NCBI GenBank assembly: GCA_020849725.1
Contig: JADLAZ010000103.1
Location: forward strand, 1-64,000
DNA: 64,000 nt
Direction of reading: 5' to 3'
Origin: Chloroflexota bacterium
Lineage (GTDB): Bacteria; Chloroflexota; Chloroflexia; Thermomicrobiales; JADLAZ01
Part shown: positions 1 through 10,001 of the stretch, in pieces
Layout of the letters: the number at the start of each line of letters is the position of its first letter
Position numbering within the stretch: position 1 is the stretch's first letter
Position numbers and translations under genes: made by a program
The notes under the pieces: model-generated
Databases searched by the model: none
What the model saw: the letters and a program-made list of their open reading frames with translations, nothing else
Told to the model about the DNA's origin: nothing

Positions 1-243
1 GACGCCGGTGACGATCGTCGAGCCGATGCGGGTCGGGTCCGGCGCTGGCGACAGCGTCACAAACTGCCGCGTGACGAGTTCACCAGTGATCATGAAGAGC
101 GCTGAGCCGAGGCAGATCAGCATGTTCGTGCGCAAGCCGGCGACGTGACCTTTGATCTCCCGCTCCAGGCCGATCACGCCGCCAAGGACGATGGCGACGA
201 CGATGCGCGTCGTGAGGTCGATCTCGGTCGCGAGGTCGATCAC
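1..243 (-). CDS. MgtC/SapB-family membrane protein, N-terminal part (cut by window start)
   Basis: Eighty-one codons are visible and the C-terminal remainder lies outside the window. The start is GTG at 243, with AGGAGG (252-257 on the complement) eight bases upstream. The translation carries the MgtC/SapB family signature in its first helices: a GGVIGLEREIKG segment near residues 20-31, then an AGLRTNMLICLGSALF segment near residues 34-49. In this family the region forms paired membrane helices with a conserved Glu-Arg pair. MgtC proteins are inner-membrane proteins tied to growth at low magnesium and to modulation of the F-type ATPase in pathogens. The role in a free-living bacterium is not known. 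Family assignment is firm, function open. Confidence 0.82.
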   Translation of the reverse strand, partial: MIDLATEIDLTTRIVVAIVLGGVIGLEREIKGHVAGLRTNMLICLGSALFMITGELVTRQFVTLSPAPDPTRIGSTIVTGV

Positions 244-701
244 CAGTGCTGCCTCCTGTGCGGCGCTGACCCGCTGCTTCAAGGTAAGAACGAGCAGGCC
301 GGCCGCCGGGCGTCCTGGTGCGCGGCGTCGATGGGGCGCGCACGAGCCTGGTCGACGTGGAGGTACTCACCGGCGAGCAGGTGGCGCGGCGGCAGGCAAG
401 GTCTCAGCACCTGTGCGAGGCCGACCAGCCGGTTGCCGCCGGCCTGCAGCAGACAGGCGAAGTGGCCGTGACGCCGCCCACCGGCCACCGACCCGGACCT
501 GGCTACCGCGACAGGGCGCCCGCGTTCATATGGTGGCGTGGCGCCGGTGGCGGACAACGCCGCACGGTCGCACGGGTCGATGGCTCTGACCCACTCGTCT
601 CGCTGAATCCAGGAGTGGCACGGAATGTGTGCGTGCGGCAGTGCCGATGGGGCGCCGTGACCGCGTGAGTGGTGTCCTTGCCCCGCTGCTGGAGGCCGAA
701 A

Positions 702-730
702 TTGACAAGCGACCGTCCGGATGCTCGAAA
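702..730 (+). promoter_or_regulatory. Possible sigma-70 promoter for the receiver-domain gene
   Basis: A perfect TTGACA (702-707) is followed after 17 bases by TCGAAA (725-730), preceded by a TGC extended -10 element. The -10 box itself is poor. The element would give a leader of about 140 bases before the gene at 878, and that leader would contain the palindrome at 821-838. Confidence 0.3.
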
Positions 731-820
731 TCACAACCCGTCTCCCTGTAGGTCAATGGGTTAGGTGACGTGTCGTTGCCAGAAGGCTAGCCCGGTGTCA
801 GGTGTGGTCCGCACTCGTTC

Positions 821-838
821 GCGCTCGCCAGCGAGCGC
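821..838. repeat. Perfect 8-bp inverted repeat, 2-base spacer
   Basis: GCGCTCGC at 821-828 is followed by CA and then GCGAGCGC at 831-838. It could form a tight GC hairpin in the leader of the receiver gene or be a protein-binding palindrome. No U tract follows, so it is not a classical terminator. Confidence 0.5.
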
Positions 839-877
839 ACCACTGGAGCGTATGGGTGGACGGGAGGCAGGGCAGGC

Positions 878-1246
878 GTGGTGACAGTCCTTGTGGCGGA
901 AGATGACCCGATTATCGTCGAGGTGCTGACCGAAGCGCTGGAGGGCGAAGGCTATCGCGTCCGGTCGACGGTTGGCGGCCAGACGATCGCGCTGGCGCAC
1001 GAGGCAGCACCGGCGCTGGTGCTGCTCGACCTGCAGATGCCCGGCATGGATGGCATCGAAGTCTCCCGCCGCCTGCGTGCCGACGAGCGCACCCGGCACA
1101 TCCCGCAAGTGCTGATGTCGGCCGCCTACCGACTGCGCGCGCACGCCCACGAGGTAGAGGTGGACGCGCTGCTGACCAAGCCCTTCAGCCTCGACAGCCT
1201 GCTCGCGCTCGTGCGAGACCTGGCCGGTCCAGCGCCAGTTGCCTGA
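878..1246 (+). CDS. Stand-alone response-regulator receiver domain (CheY-like)
   Basis: The protein is 122 residues, one receiver domain with no output domain. The acidic pair is at Asp9-Asp10, the phospho-acceptor is Asp51 in a LLDLQMPGMDG segment, the switch Ser is in VLMSAAY, and the conserved Lys is in LLTKPF. GTG starts exist at 878 and 881, with GGGAGG at 862-867; I used 878. Single-domain regulators act by protein-protein contact, for example as phosphorelay intermediates or motility/adaptor proteins. No histidine kinase lies beside it, so its partner is unknown. The nearest kinase in the window (18.8 kb) already has its own regulator. Confidence 0.88.
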   Translation: MVTVLVAEDDPIIVEVLTEALEGEGYRVRSTVGGQTIALAHEAAPALVLLDLQMPGMDGIEVSRRLRADERTRHIPQVLMSAAYRLRAHAHEVEVDALLTKPFSLDSLLALVRDLAGPAPVA

Positions 1247-1432
1247 CGGACCAGACGCGCGCCACTGCCAGCTAGGGGCGTGACGGGCAGCGCATTCAGG
1301 ACACGGGCTCGCTGGCGCTCAGTTCGGCACGCTCCATTCAGCGACATGCTCCAGCCATGCATGCCCTGTGAGCGCGAGCCGCGGTATGAGGCCGGCAGGA
1401 GCAGCCGCGCCTGCGTGGGGCGGCCGGCTGAC

Positions 1433-2188
1433 TTACAGGCCGACCACCGCCAGTTCCTCGATGACCTCGACGACACCGGGAACGCGGCTGGCCACGTCCT
1501 CGGCGCCGTCGATATCGTCCAGCGTCAGCACGGAGCCGCGCAGGTAGACAACCCCCTCGCGGACAGCCACATCGATGGCAAGGTCAGTTGTCAGCGCGTC
1601 GCGCCGCAGTGCCAGGCGCACGCCGTCGGCGATCGCCTCGTCGCCCAACTGACCGTCGAGCGCCGACGGTGGGACGAGAGCATCGACGCCATCCATCGCG
1701 GTCGGGGCGAAGCCGCCCAGCACCTCGACCTGGCCGTCATCGCCAATCGTCACCACCGGGTCGGTCGGCGGGAAGAAGACAGCTTCGCCGTCTTGCCGCG
1801 GATCGATGGTCGCGCCGGCCGCGTCCGCCATCGTCACCGGGCTGGTCTCCAGCACCTGATCGGTGAAATCCGGCTCCAACTCGCTGTTCGTGCGCACCTC
1901 CTGCACCGTGTTGGGCAGGTCGATGGCCGCCGGCCAAGCGCCGGCCGCTGGGGCGGTCTCCGGCCACACTTCGTCGACTTCCAGATCGTTGGCCAGGTGG
2001 CGCCCTGGAGCGACGGCCCGCGCCACGTCGGCCGCAGCCGTGCGCGCCTCCAGCGTATCGACGCGGCCGACCAGGCGCAGCGTGGCGCCGTCGTCCTCGA
2101 CGACAATCGGCAGGCCGACCTCGGCCAGCACCTGCACGATGCGCTGTGACAGTATCCCGGCATCGGGCTGCACTGCGTCATCGATCAT
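1433..2188 (-). CDS. BON-domain protein
   Basis: The protein is 251 residues. ATG at 2188 is preceded by GAGGAGG at a seven-base spacing. The C-terminal 70 residues form a BON domain (DLAIDVAVREGVVYLRGSV followed by a VPGVVEVIEELAVVGL end). The first 70 residues look like a second, diverged BON module (QVLAEVGLPIVVEDDGATLRLVGRV). The acidic, Pro-rich middle is likely a linker. BON domains bind lipids or glycans, often at the envelope in stress-related proteins. No signal peptide is visible, so the site of action is uncertain. It is divergent from the Rieske gene at 2423, and the 234-base gap could hold promoters for both. Confidence 0.75.
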   Translation of the reverse strand: MIDDAVQPDAGILSQRIVQVLAEVGLPIVVEDDGATLRLVGRVDTLEARTAAADVARAVAPGRHLANDLEVDEVWPETAPAAGAWPAAIDLPNTVQEVRTNSELEPDFTDQVLETSPVTMADAAGATIDPRQDGEAVFFPPTDPVVTIGDDGQVEVLGGFAPTAMDGVDALVPPSALDGQLGDEAIADGVRLALRRDALTTDLAIDVAVREGVVYLRGSVLTLDDIDGAEDVASRVPGVVEVIEELAVVGL

Positions 2189-2422
2189 GTCGGGTCCTCC
2201 TCGTGCATCTCGGCCAGCGTGGCGGACGCGACTGCCCAGCCAGTCATCAGGCCAGGCATCGCTGCCGGCAATCGGAACGCAAGGACCGTGCCGCTGCTGC
2301 TCCCTGGTAGGGGTGGCATGAGTCTTGCGCCGCTGACCCTGGCTGCGGCCGGCGTGCAACCGCGCGGTCAAGCGCACACACCGCCACGCGCCAGTGCCCG
2401 GGAGACAGCGAAGGAGGACAGC

Positions 2423-3421
2423 ATGCTTCCGTACCAGGCGGTCGAAACCCTCGGACAGCAGGAATGGCTCGATTCGACGGACGATGCTATTCAGCGAGCC
2501 GTATCCGGCGCCTACGAGAGCGCCGGGCCGATCGGCCAGGTGGCGAAGAACGCGCTGCATGGCGTCTGGCTCGGCCATGCGCTGCACCCGGCGCTGACTG
2601 ACATTCCGATCGGCGCCTGGACGGTGACACTGGCGCTCGATCTGCTGGAAACGCTGGTCGGCCAGCACGACCTTGGCCCCGGCGCCGATGCCGCATTGGC
2701 GATCGGCCTGGCCGGTGCGACCGGCGCGGCCCTGACCGGACTGACCGACTGGTCGGCGACCGACGGTGCGGCGCGGCGCGTCGGTCTCGTCCACGGCCTG
2801 CTGAACGCCGGTGTCACCGGCCTGTACGCGCTATCGCTGCTGGCGCGCTGGCGCGGCGACCGGGTCAATGGCCGCCGGCTGGCGCTACTCGGCTACGGAT
2901 TGACGATGGTCTCGGGCTATCTGGGCGGCCACCTCGTCTACGCTCAGCGGATCGGCGTCGATCATGCCGCGGCCGAGGACGCGCCGCACGACTACACGGC
3001 TGTGCTGCCGCTGGCGGAGCTGCCGGATGGGCAGCCGCGCCGGGTCGAGGTCGATGGTGTGCCGGTGATGCTGGTGCGGCGTGGTGAGCGCATGTTCGCG
3101 CTGGCGGAGCGCTGCGCCCATCTGGGCGGCCCGCTGGCCGAGGGCAGCCTCGAGGGTGACAGCATCCGCTGTCCCTGGCACGGCTCACGCTTCGATCTGG
3201 CCTCGGGCTGCGTGTTGGAGGGTCCGTCGGCGCTGCCGCAGCCGCGCTTCGACGTGCGCGTGCGGGAGGGCCAGATCGAGGTCCGCCTGGCCGATGGTCC
3301 ACCGGACGCGACGGCCGATGGCGCGGCCCACCTGCCAGCCGCCAGTACCGCCGTCCCGGACGAACCGGCCGCCGCCACGCTGCCACCACCCGAGGTGAGG
3401 GACCGTCCGTTCGCGCACTAA
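2423..3421 (+). CDS. DUF2231-Rieske [2Fe-2S] membrane protein
   Basis: The protein is 332 residues, with ATG at 2423 five bases after AAGGAGG. Residues about 45-175 are a DUF2231-type bundle of four membrane helices containing the HALHPALTDIPIGAW motif. Residues about 190-297 are a Rieske domain with C231-x-H233 and C250-x2-H253 as cluster ligands (CAHLGGPLAEG and CPWHGSRF). The last 35 residues are a Pro/Ala-rich tail. This domain fusion occurs in several high-GC phyla and suggests a membrane-anchored electron-transfer protein. Its redox partner is unknown and no oxygenase or bc1 gene is adjacent. Confidence 0.88.
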   Translation: MLPYQAVETLGQQEWLDSTDDAIQRAVSGAYESAGPIGQVAKNALHGVWLGHALHPALTDIPIGAWTVTLALDLLETLVGQHDLGPGADAALAIGLAGATGAALTGLTDWSATDGAARRVGLVHGLLNAGVTGLYALSLLARWRGDRVNGRRLALLGYGLTMVSGYLGGHLVYAQRIGVDHAAAEDAPHDYTAVLPLAELPDGQPRRVEVDGVPVMLVRRGERMFALAERCAHLGGPLAEGSLEGDSIRCPWHGSRFDLASGCVLEGPSALPQPRFDVRVREGQIEVRLADGPPDATADGAAHLPAASTAVPDEPAAATLPPPEVRDRPFAH

Positions 3422-3605
3422 CCGCGTGACGTGCAGTCCTCGACGGGCGCCAGCCAGCATTCAGGCGCACCGTGCTGCGCGACGGTGGTCGGTGATCGGT
3501 CTCCACATCTCTGCGGTGCTTGCCAGAAGATCCGCCTCTGAACGCGTCAGGCAGATGGACTCGGGTGTGGGTCAGGAAGACGAGCGCAGCGTGCGCTGGA
3601 TTGGA

Positions 3606-4547
3606 TTAGTGCCCCCTGACCGAAGCGCCAGTCAGCAGGCCGGCCCGCTCCAGCGCGCCGCGCACCGCCACGCGCTCGTCGTCGGCCAGCGGCAGCAGCG
3701 GTGGGCGAACGGTGGCGCTGTCGAGGGCGCCGAGCATGACCAGCGCCTCCTTCGTTCGCGCGCGGTACTGCGGCACCGGTGGCGCGAAGATGGCGTCGGC
3801 CAGCGGCTGGACAACCGCCGAGATGGCGAAGGCGGTGTCCCAGTCCTTCGCTCGCGCCGCCGCGATCATGCGCACTTGCTCGGCGACGGCCAGCGTGCCG
3901 AAGCCGATCAGCGCGCCGTCGGCGCCGAGGACGAACGAGTGGCAGATGAAGTTATCGTTGCCGGTCAGCAGCGTGATCCGGCGCGGCGCGGCGTCGAGCA
4001 GCGCCCGCATCTGAACGAACTTCAGCGCATCGAACGACGCCTCCTTGATAGCGACGACCGTGTCGATACTCAGCAGCGCCGCCATCACATCGGGGCCGTA
4101 GAACGCGCCGCCGAGCGCCGGCTGCAACTGAAAAAGGACCATCGGCAGCTCGACGGCGTCGGCGATGGCTGCATGGTAGGCATAGGGGATCTCCGGCGTG
4201 AGCGGCTGGCCGAAAAAGGCCGAGATCGGGAAGATCATCATCGCGTCGGCGCCAGCGGCGCGCGCGTCTCGGGCGTGGTCGATCGCCGCCCGCGTCGACG
4301 GGCCGCCAATGCCGGCAATGACGCCGCAGCGCCCGTTAACGTGCTCGACGACCGTCTCCAGCACCGCCCGTTTCTCGGCGCGCGTCAGGTGTGGCCCTTC
4401 GCCGGTGTCGACGTTGATCGCCAGCGCCACCGGCCCCTGCGGCGCCAGCCAGTTCAGGTAGCGGCGCAGCGCCGGCAGATCCGGCTCGTCGTCGGCGGTC
4501 AGGGGCAGGACAGTCGCCGGGATCAGGCCGTGGAGATCGAGCGGCAT
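3606..4547 (-). CDS. DapA/NanA-family aldolase-lyase
   Basis: The protein is 313 residues, a TIM barrel of the dihydrodipicolinate synthase/N-acetylneuraminate lyase superfamily. The start ATG at 4547 follows GAGGAGG by five bases. The Schiff-base lysine is K168 in TVVAIKEAS. The usual YNxP tyrosine segment is replaced by MVLFQLQPALGG, so classical DapA activity is unlikely. Related proteins act on keto-acid or sugar-acid aldol substrates. It lies 47 bases downstream of the LLM oxidoreductase gene and is probably cotranscribed with it. The substrate cannot be told from sequence. Confidence 0.8.
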   Translation of the reverse strand: MPLDLHGLIPATVLPLTADDEPDLPALRRYLNWLAPQGPVALAINVDTGEGPHLTRAEKRAVLETVVEHVNGRCGVIAGIGGPSTRAAIDHARDARAAGADAMMIFPISAFFGQPLTPEIPYAYHAAIADAVELPMVLFQLQPALGGAFYGPDVMAALLSIDTVVAIKEASFDALKFVQMRALLDAAPRRITLLTGNDNFICHSFVLGADGALIGFGTLAVAEQVRMIAAARAKDWDTAFAISAVVQPLADAIFAPPVPQYRARTKEALVMLGALDSATVRPPLLPLADDERVAVRGALERAGLLTGASVRGH

Positions 4548-4594
4548 TGCATCCTCCTCGTGTGCCAGGTGGTTGGCGCGACTGAATGCGCCGG

Positions 4595-5584
4595 CTAGCG
4601 GAAGGCGGGGATGACGTGCTGGGCGAGCAATTCCAGCGAGCGCATGATGTGGGCGTGCGGCATGCCGGGAAAGAAGAGACGGCAGATCAAGTGGTCCATG
4701 CCGATCGCCGCGTGGATGCGGCCGATGGTGGCGATGCACTCGTCAGGGTCACCGACGATGAATCGGTCGCGGCCGATGGCGTCGTACTGGCTGACCGCCG
4801 CGCCCTCCTGGGCCATCAGCGGGTGCGACCAGCCGCCGCCGTACTCGTCGCGGTAGTTGACCAGCAGGTGACGCTCGGCTAGCTCGCGCGCTTGCGCGCT
4901 GGTGTCGGCAATGACGACCTCGCGCGTCAGCGGCGCTGGTACGGTGGCCGGGTCGCGGCCGGCGGCGCGCAGGAAGTCGCGATAGGTTGCCTGTGCCTCC
5001 AGCACCTTGTCCAGCCGGGCGACTGGACCGGGCACCCACGCGTCGGCCAACTCGGCGGCACGCTGCAGCGACAGCGGCCCCCAGCCGCCGATCCAGATCG
5101 GCACGCCGCCGGGCGTGAGTGGCTTTGGCTCGAGGCGGGCGTTCTCGATCTGGTAGTGCTTGCCGGTGAAGGTGACCTCGGCCTCGGTCCACAGCCGGCG
5201 CATCAGCTGGATGGCCTCGGCCGTGCGCGCGCCGCGCGCCGCCAGCGGTGCGCCATAGAGTGCGAACTCGTCGGCCTTGTAGCCGATGGCCAGCCCGAGG
5301 ATGAAGCGGCCGTTCGACATGATGTCCAACAGGGCGGCGTCCTCGGCCAGTCGCACGGGATGGTAGAAGGGCAGAATCGCGACGTCGGTGCCGAGCGTCA
5401 GCCGGCTGGTGCGCGTGGCGAAGCCAGCCAGCACCATCAGCGGCGAGGGCCAGTAGTGGTCCCGAACGCTGTGATGCTCCTCCATCCAAACCGAATCGAA
5501 GCCCAGCGCCTCGGCGCACTCGACCTCGCGCAGCGCTTCGGCGTAGAACCGCCCACCCTCGGTGGGGATGAAGCCAAATCGCAT
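4595..5584 (-). CDS. LLM-class flavin-dependent oxidoreductase (luciferase-like)
   Basis: The protein is 329 residues. ATG at 5584 is preceded by GAGGGGG. The MRFGFIPTEGG start, the FDSVWMEEHH segment and the GLAIGYKADEF and GVPIWIGGWG segments are typical of bacterial luciferase-like TIM-barrel enzymes using FMNH2 or F420. The length matches the family (300-350). A perfect -10 box TATAAT lies about 50 bases upstream on the same strand. It is the first gene of a probable two-gene unit with the DapA-family lyase, which points to a catabolic monooxygenase or dehydrogenase step. Cofactor and substrate are not determinable here. Confidence 0.85.
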   Translation of the reverse strand: MRFGFIPTEGGRFYAEALREVECAEALGFDSVWMEEHHSVRDHYWPSPLMVLAGFATRTSRLTLGTDVAILPFYHPVRLAEDAALLDIMSNGRFILGLAIGYKADEFALYGAPLAARGARTAEAIQLMRRLWTEAEVTFTGKHYQIENARLEPKPLTPGGVPIWIGGWGPLSLQRAAELADAWVPGPVARLDKVLEAQATYRDFLRAAGRDPATVPAPLTREVVIADTSAQARELAERHLLVNYRDEYGGGWSHPLMAQEGAAVSQYDAIGRDRFIVGDPDECIATIGRIHAAIGMDHLICRLFFPGMPHAHIMRSLELLAQHVIPAFR

Positions 5585-5633
5585 CACACCCCCTCGTCGC
5601 AGCGCGGCATGCACATCGCCAGATCAAGGGTCG

Positions 5634-5639
5634 ATTATA
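5634..5639 (-). promoter_or_regulatory. -10 promoter element upstream of the LLM oxidoreductase
   Basis: TATAAT on the minus strand (5639 to 5634) matches the sigma-70 -10 consensus exactly, which stands out in this GC-rich sequence. No good -35 box sits 16-18 bases away; CTGACA is present but 22 bases off. The predicted leader to the ATG at 5584 is about 40 bases. Confidence 0.5.
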
Positions 5640-5663
5640 GCCTGATGCGGACCGTTCTCGGTG

Positions 5664-7250
<1,587 letters not shown>

Positions 7251-7345
7251 CCGGCCTCCCTTCCCGACGTCCGGTGCGTTCGCGCCAGCCTGGTGCTCGC
7301 TGCCGCGCGAGCCGGCTGGCCCCGACGCCCGGCGCCCATGGCTCC

Positions 7346-7351
7346 ATTATA
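7346..7351 (-). promoter_or_regulatory. -10 promoter element upstream of the mutase gene
   Basis: A perfect TATAAT on the minus strand (7351 to 7346) lies between the epimerase stop and the mutase start. It suggests the mutase has its own transcription start about 90 bases upstream of its ATG. No convincing -35 box is seen. Confidence 0.45.
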
Positions 7352-7413
7352 GGCCGTTCCTCGTTGACCCTCGCCCGTGGCTGTGGCAGCGCTCAGCACC
7401 CAACGTCCACACA

Positions 7414-7827
7414 TCACCCGACCTGCACCAGCTCGGTCAGCACGCCGCCGGCGCTGGTGGGGTGGATGAAGGCGATCTGCCAGCCGGCGTGCAGGCCGGG
7501 CCGGGGAGCCCGGTCGACGAGGCGTGCGCCACGGGCGGTCAGGTCGGCCAGCGCCACGGCGATGTCATCGACCTGGTAGGCGATGTGGTGCAGGCCATCG
7601 CCCCGGCGCTCCAGGAAGCGCGCCAGCGAGCCGGTGAGCGAGCGGGGCGAGAATACCTCCAGCACCTGATCGCCGACGGCGATCAGCGCCCCCTGGATCT
7701 CGTCGGTGGCCAGCCGCTCCGGCGCGGCGACGAGGCCAAGTTGCGCCTGGTAGACAGCCAGCGCGGCGCCAAGGTCGGCGACGCAGATGCCGATGTGGTG
7801 GATGCGGCGGAATGTCGGTGTGGTCAT
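7414..7827 (-). CDS. mce: Methylmalonyl-CoA epimerase (VOC family)
   Basis: The protein is 137 residues, the normal length for methylmalonyl-CoA epimerase, with two VOC beta-alpha-beta-beta-beta modules. The segments RIHHIGICVADL, DGLHHIAYQVDDI and LHAGWQIAFIHPTSAGGVLTEL-type ending supply the expected metal ligands (His, His, Glu). It converts (S)- to (R)-methylmalonyl-CoA for the mutase encoded just downstream. ATG at 7827 has only a weak GAGG. A generic glyoxalase function is less likely given the neighbour. Confidence 0.88.
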   Translation of the reverse strand: MTTPTFRRIHHIGICVADLGAALAVYQAQLGLVAAPERLATDEIQGALIAVGDQVLEVFSPRSLTGSLARFLERRGDGLHHIAYQVDDIAVALADLTARGARLVDRAPRPGLHAGWQIAFIHPTSAGGVLTELVQVG

Positions 7828-7885
7828 CGTTGCCTCACGTGTGCGGCGCCGCGCCGACCGGCACGGGCGTGCGACTGGTTCGGCG

Positions 7886-8431
7886 CTAGCGGCGCCGACC
7901 GGTGACTCGGCCGGTGACGCGAGCGATGCGAGGGTGGCCGAATGCCTCCTCCTGCCGCCTGAGCCAGTGGTGGAGCCGGAGCGTCGCCAGCGCCAGCAGG
8001 GGCGTTAGCGCCAGGTTGAGCAGCCCGCTGAGCAGCGACAGGCGCGACAGCGTCTGCACCAACCCGGTCGCCGACTCGCCCTGGAGCAGCAGCAGCACCC
8101 CATCATGCGCCAGCGTGGCGACGAGCGCACCCGCCATCGGCAGCAGCAAGCCCAGGCTGAACCGGCTGTGGCGGCAAGCGACGCCGATTGGCACGACCGC
8201 CAGCAACGCCAGCGCATGCGAGCCATAGGGCGCGAGCGTGAGCGCGTCGAGCAGCAGGCCGGCGCCGAACGCCCACAGCGCGCCCTCGCGACCGCCTCGC
8301 ATCACCGTCCACAGCAGCACCAGCACCAGCACCAGGTTCGGCCGCACCTGGACGAGGGTCAGGCGCGGCAGGACCGCCGCCTGCAGGAAGACGGCCGTCG
8401 CCAGCAGCGCGGCTAGCACCACGCGTGGCAC
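7886..8431 (-). CDS. mreD: Rod-shape-determining protein MreD
   Basis: The protein is 181 residues with about five hydrophobic segments and the MreD pattern: a helix ending in LVQVRPNLVLVLVLLWTV, then REGALWAFGAGLLLDALT. MreD is the membrane component of the elongasome that works with MreB and MreC in sidewall growth. Its start codon is two bases after the stop of the gatD-like gene, so the two are translationally linked. mreB, mreC and mrdA are not next to it, which is unusual for mreD. Confidence 0.8.
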   Translation of the reverse strand: MPRVVLAALLATAVFLQAAVLPRLTLVQVRPNLVLVLVLLWTVMRGGREGALWAFGAGLLLDALTLAPYGSHALALLAVVPIGVACRHSRFSLGLLLPMAGALVATLAHDGVLLLLQGESATGLVQTLSRLSLLSGLLNLALTPLLALATLRLHHWLRRQEEAFGHPRIARVTGRVTGRRR

Positions 8432-8433
8432 GG

Positions 8434-9159
8434 TCAGCGCGTGCGCGCGGCCCGGTCCAGCGCGCTGGCGTGGGCCGTGCGTTCGAGCCGATCGTCGAGC
8501 GGCGGCAGCGGGGCCAGACCGTAGCGGCGCTCGACAGCGGCGGCGATCAGCCCATCAGCGACGGCCGGGTTCTTGGGCAGGAACGAGCCGTGCAGGTAGC
8601 AGCCAATGGCGTTGCGGTAACGCGCACCCTCGGTGCCGTCGCGGCCGTTGTTGCCGCGGCCGACGCGCACGAGGCCGAGCGGCCGCACGCCTGGGCCGAG
8701 CCAGGTCCGCCCGGAGTGATTCTCGAAGCCGACGAGCGTACCGAAGTCGCTGTCGATGATGACGTTGCCGATGTAGCGCTCGTCACCAGCCTCGGAGGTG
8801 ACGTCGAACAGGCCAATGCCGGGCAAGCGCCGGCCGGTGGCCGGCTGGTACCAGTGCCCCAGCAACTGATAGCCGCCGCAGACGGCCAGGGCCGGCGCCC
8901 CCGCCTCGATCTCGTCGCGCAGCGTCTGCCCCTTGGCCCCCTGCAGGTCGGCCGCGACGGCGATCTGCTCCTTGTCCTGGCCGCCGCCGAAGAAGAAGAG
9001 GTCGAACTGCCCGGCCGCCAGCGTGTCGCCCAGTCCCACGGGCACGATCGTCAGGTCGATGCCGCGCCACTGACACCGCCGCTGCAGCGCCATCACGTTG
9101 CCACGGTCGCCGTAGATGTTCATCGTGGTGGCGTAGAGAAAGGCGAGCGCCAGCTTCAT
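8434..9159 (-). CDS. gatD: GatD-like glutaminase subunit of lipid II isoglutaminyl synthase
   Basis: The protein is 241 residues, a class I glutamine amidotransferase of the CobB/CobQ-like type. The nucleophile Cys94 (LAVCGGYQLLG), the catalytic His190 (GCYLHGSFLPKNP) and Arg128 fall at almost the same positions as in Staphylococcus aureus GatD (Cys94, His189, Arg128, from memory). GatD supplies ammonia to MurT, which amidates the D-Glu of lipid II. The murT partner is not adjacent; a gene on the other strand follows instead. Coupling to mreD supports a cell-wall role over cobyric acid synthesis. ATG at 9159 has a GAGGGAAG about 12 bases upstream. Confidence 0.85.
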   Translation of the reverse strand: MKLALAFLYATTMNIYGDRGNVMALQRRCQWRGIDLTIVPVGLGDTLAAGQFDLFFFGGGQDKEQIAVAADLQGAKGQTLRDEIEAGAPALAVCGGYQLLGHWYQPATGRRLPGIGLFDVTSEAGDERYIGNVIIDSDFGTLVGFENHSGRTWLGPGVRPLGLVRVGRGNNGRDGTEGARYRNAIGCYLHGSFLPKNPAVADGLIAAAVERRYGLAPLPPLDDRLERTAHASALDRAARTR

Positions 9160-9401
9160 GATCCGAGCATCTTCCCTCACTCGGCACGCGCCGCTCCGGC
9201 CGGCGCTGCCATCATACGGTCGCCCGCCGCCCGCCGCCAACCGCCCGCTGACGAGAGGCGCCCCTCACGTTCGCGGCGCCCAACGAGCTGAAATAGACTT
9301 GGTAAAATCGCAATGCGATGATAGAACATTAGCTATACGATGACCTGGACTGGACCGGCCAGATTCCGGGTATATCGCCGGTTGAGCAGGAGGCACGATC
9401 C

Positions 9402-10001
9402 ATGTATGCCGTCATGCGCCTGTACACCCTGGGGAAGGCGGAGGACCTCGACGAGATCGTTCGGCGGGCCGGTGAGGGCTTTGTGCCGCTCGTGCGCGCC
9501 GTGCCCGGCTTCGTCAGCTATAGCATCGTCCAGTCCGGCAACCAGGCGGCGACGATCAGCATCTTCGAGGACCGAGCCGGCGCCGATGAGTCGGTGCGGG
9601 CCGCGGCCATGTGGGTGAAGCAGTACCTGGGTCCGCTGCTGCCCAACCCTCCGCGCGTCACCGGCGGTGAGATTCGGGTGCGAGTTGTCAACGCTGGCGT
9701 GCAGCCGGGCTTTGGTGTTGCCCGCCGCTACTCGGTCAATGTCGCCGCCATCGGCGAGATTATGCGCCGCGCCGAGGCGGAGTTCGTGCCGCAGCTCAAG
9801 CGTCTGTCCGGCCTGGCGCGCTACTCCATCCTCGATGAGGGCGATGGACACATCACGTCGCTGTCCGCCTTCGACAGCCAGGCGTCCGCCGACGAGTCGA
9901 CCCGTGTCGCTGGCGCGTGGGTGCGCGACGCCCTGGGTCCGCACGTCTACGGCGCGCCCGACGTACTCGCCGGTGAGTTCAAACTGGCCGTCGTTGCCTG
10001 A
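9402..10001 (+). CDS. Tandem-duplicated ABM-like (dimeric alpha/beta barrel) protein
   Basis: The protein is 199 residues, made of two homologous halves of about 98 residues. Each half has the order: RxY start, then EIxxRAExxFVPxxxxxxGxxxYSI, an acidic strand, ADESxRxAxxWVxxxLGP, and a closing strand GExxxxVV. This is the antibiotic biosynthesis monooxygenase/ferredoxin-like fold, so the fusion should form a pseudo-dimer in a single chain. AGGAGG at 9388-9393 sits eight bases from ATG 9402. Function is unknown; such folds include monooxygenases, heme-degrading enzymes and ligand sensors. Its last 23 bases overlap the end of the convergent methyltransferase gene. Confidence 0.72.
   Translation: MYAVMRLYTLGKAEDLDEIVRRAGEGFVPLVRAVPGFVSYSIVQSGNQAATISIFEDRAGADESVRAAAMWVKQYLGPLLPNPPRVTGGEIRVRVVNAGVQPGFGVARRYSVNVAAIGEIMRRAEAEFVPQLKRLSGLARYSILDEGDGHITSLSAFDSQASADESTRVAGAWVRDALGPHVYGAPDVLAGEFKLAVVA

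Larger units (their letters stand above)
244..877. other. Intergenic region without a recognisable gene
   Basis: The divergent neighbours are the mgtC-like gene and the receiver-domain gene. Open frames here on both strands have low-complexity Arg/Ala-rich translations that I do not recognise, and none has a convincing ribosome site. A perfect -35 box TTGACA lies at 702-707 and a short palindrome at 821-838; both are listed separately. Confidence 0.55.

Noticed and set aside
244..877. Candidate genes in the first intergenic region
   Set aside because: Several frames overlap, none has a recognisable motif and ribosome site together.
3426..4598. A 390-codon plus-strand frame
   Set aside because: Antisense shadow of the DapA-family gene, whose active-site lysine and ribosome site are clear.
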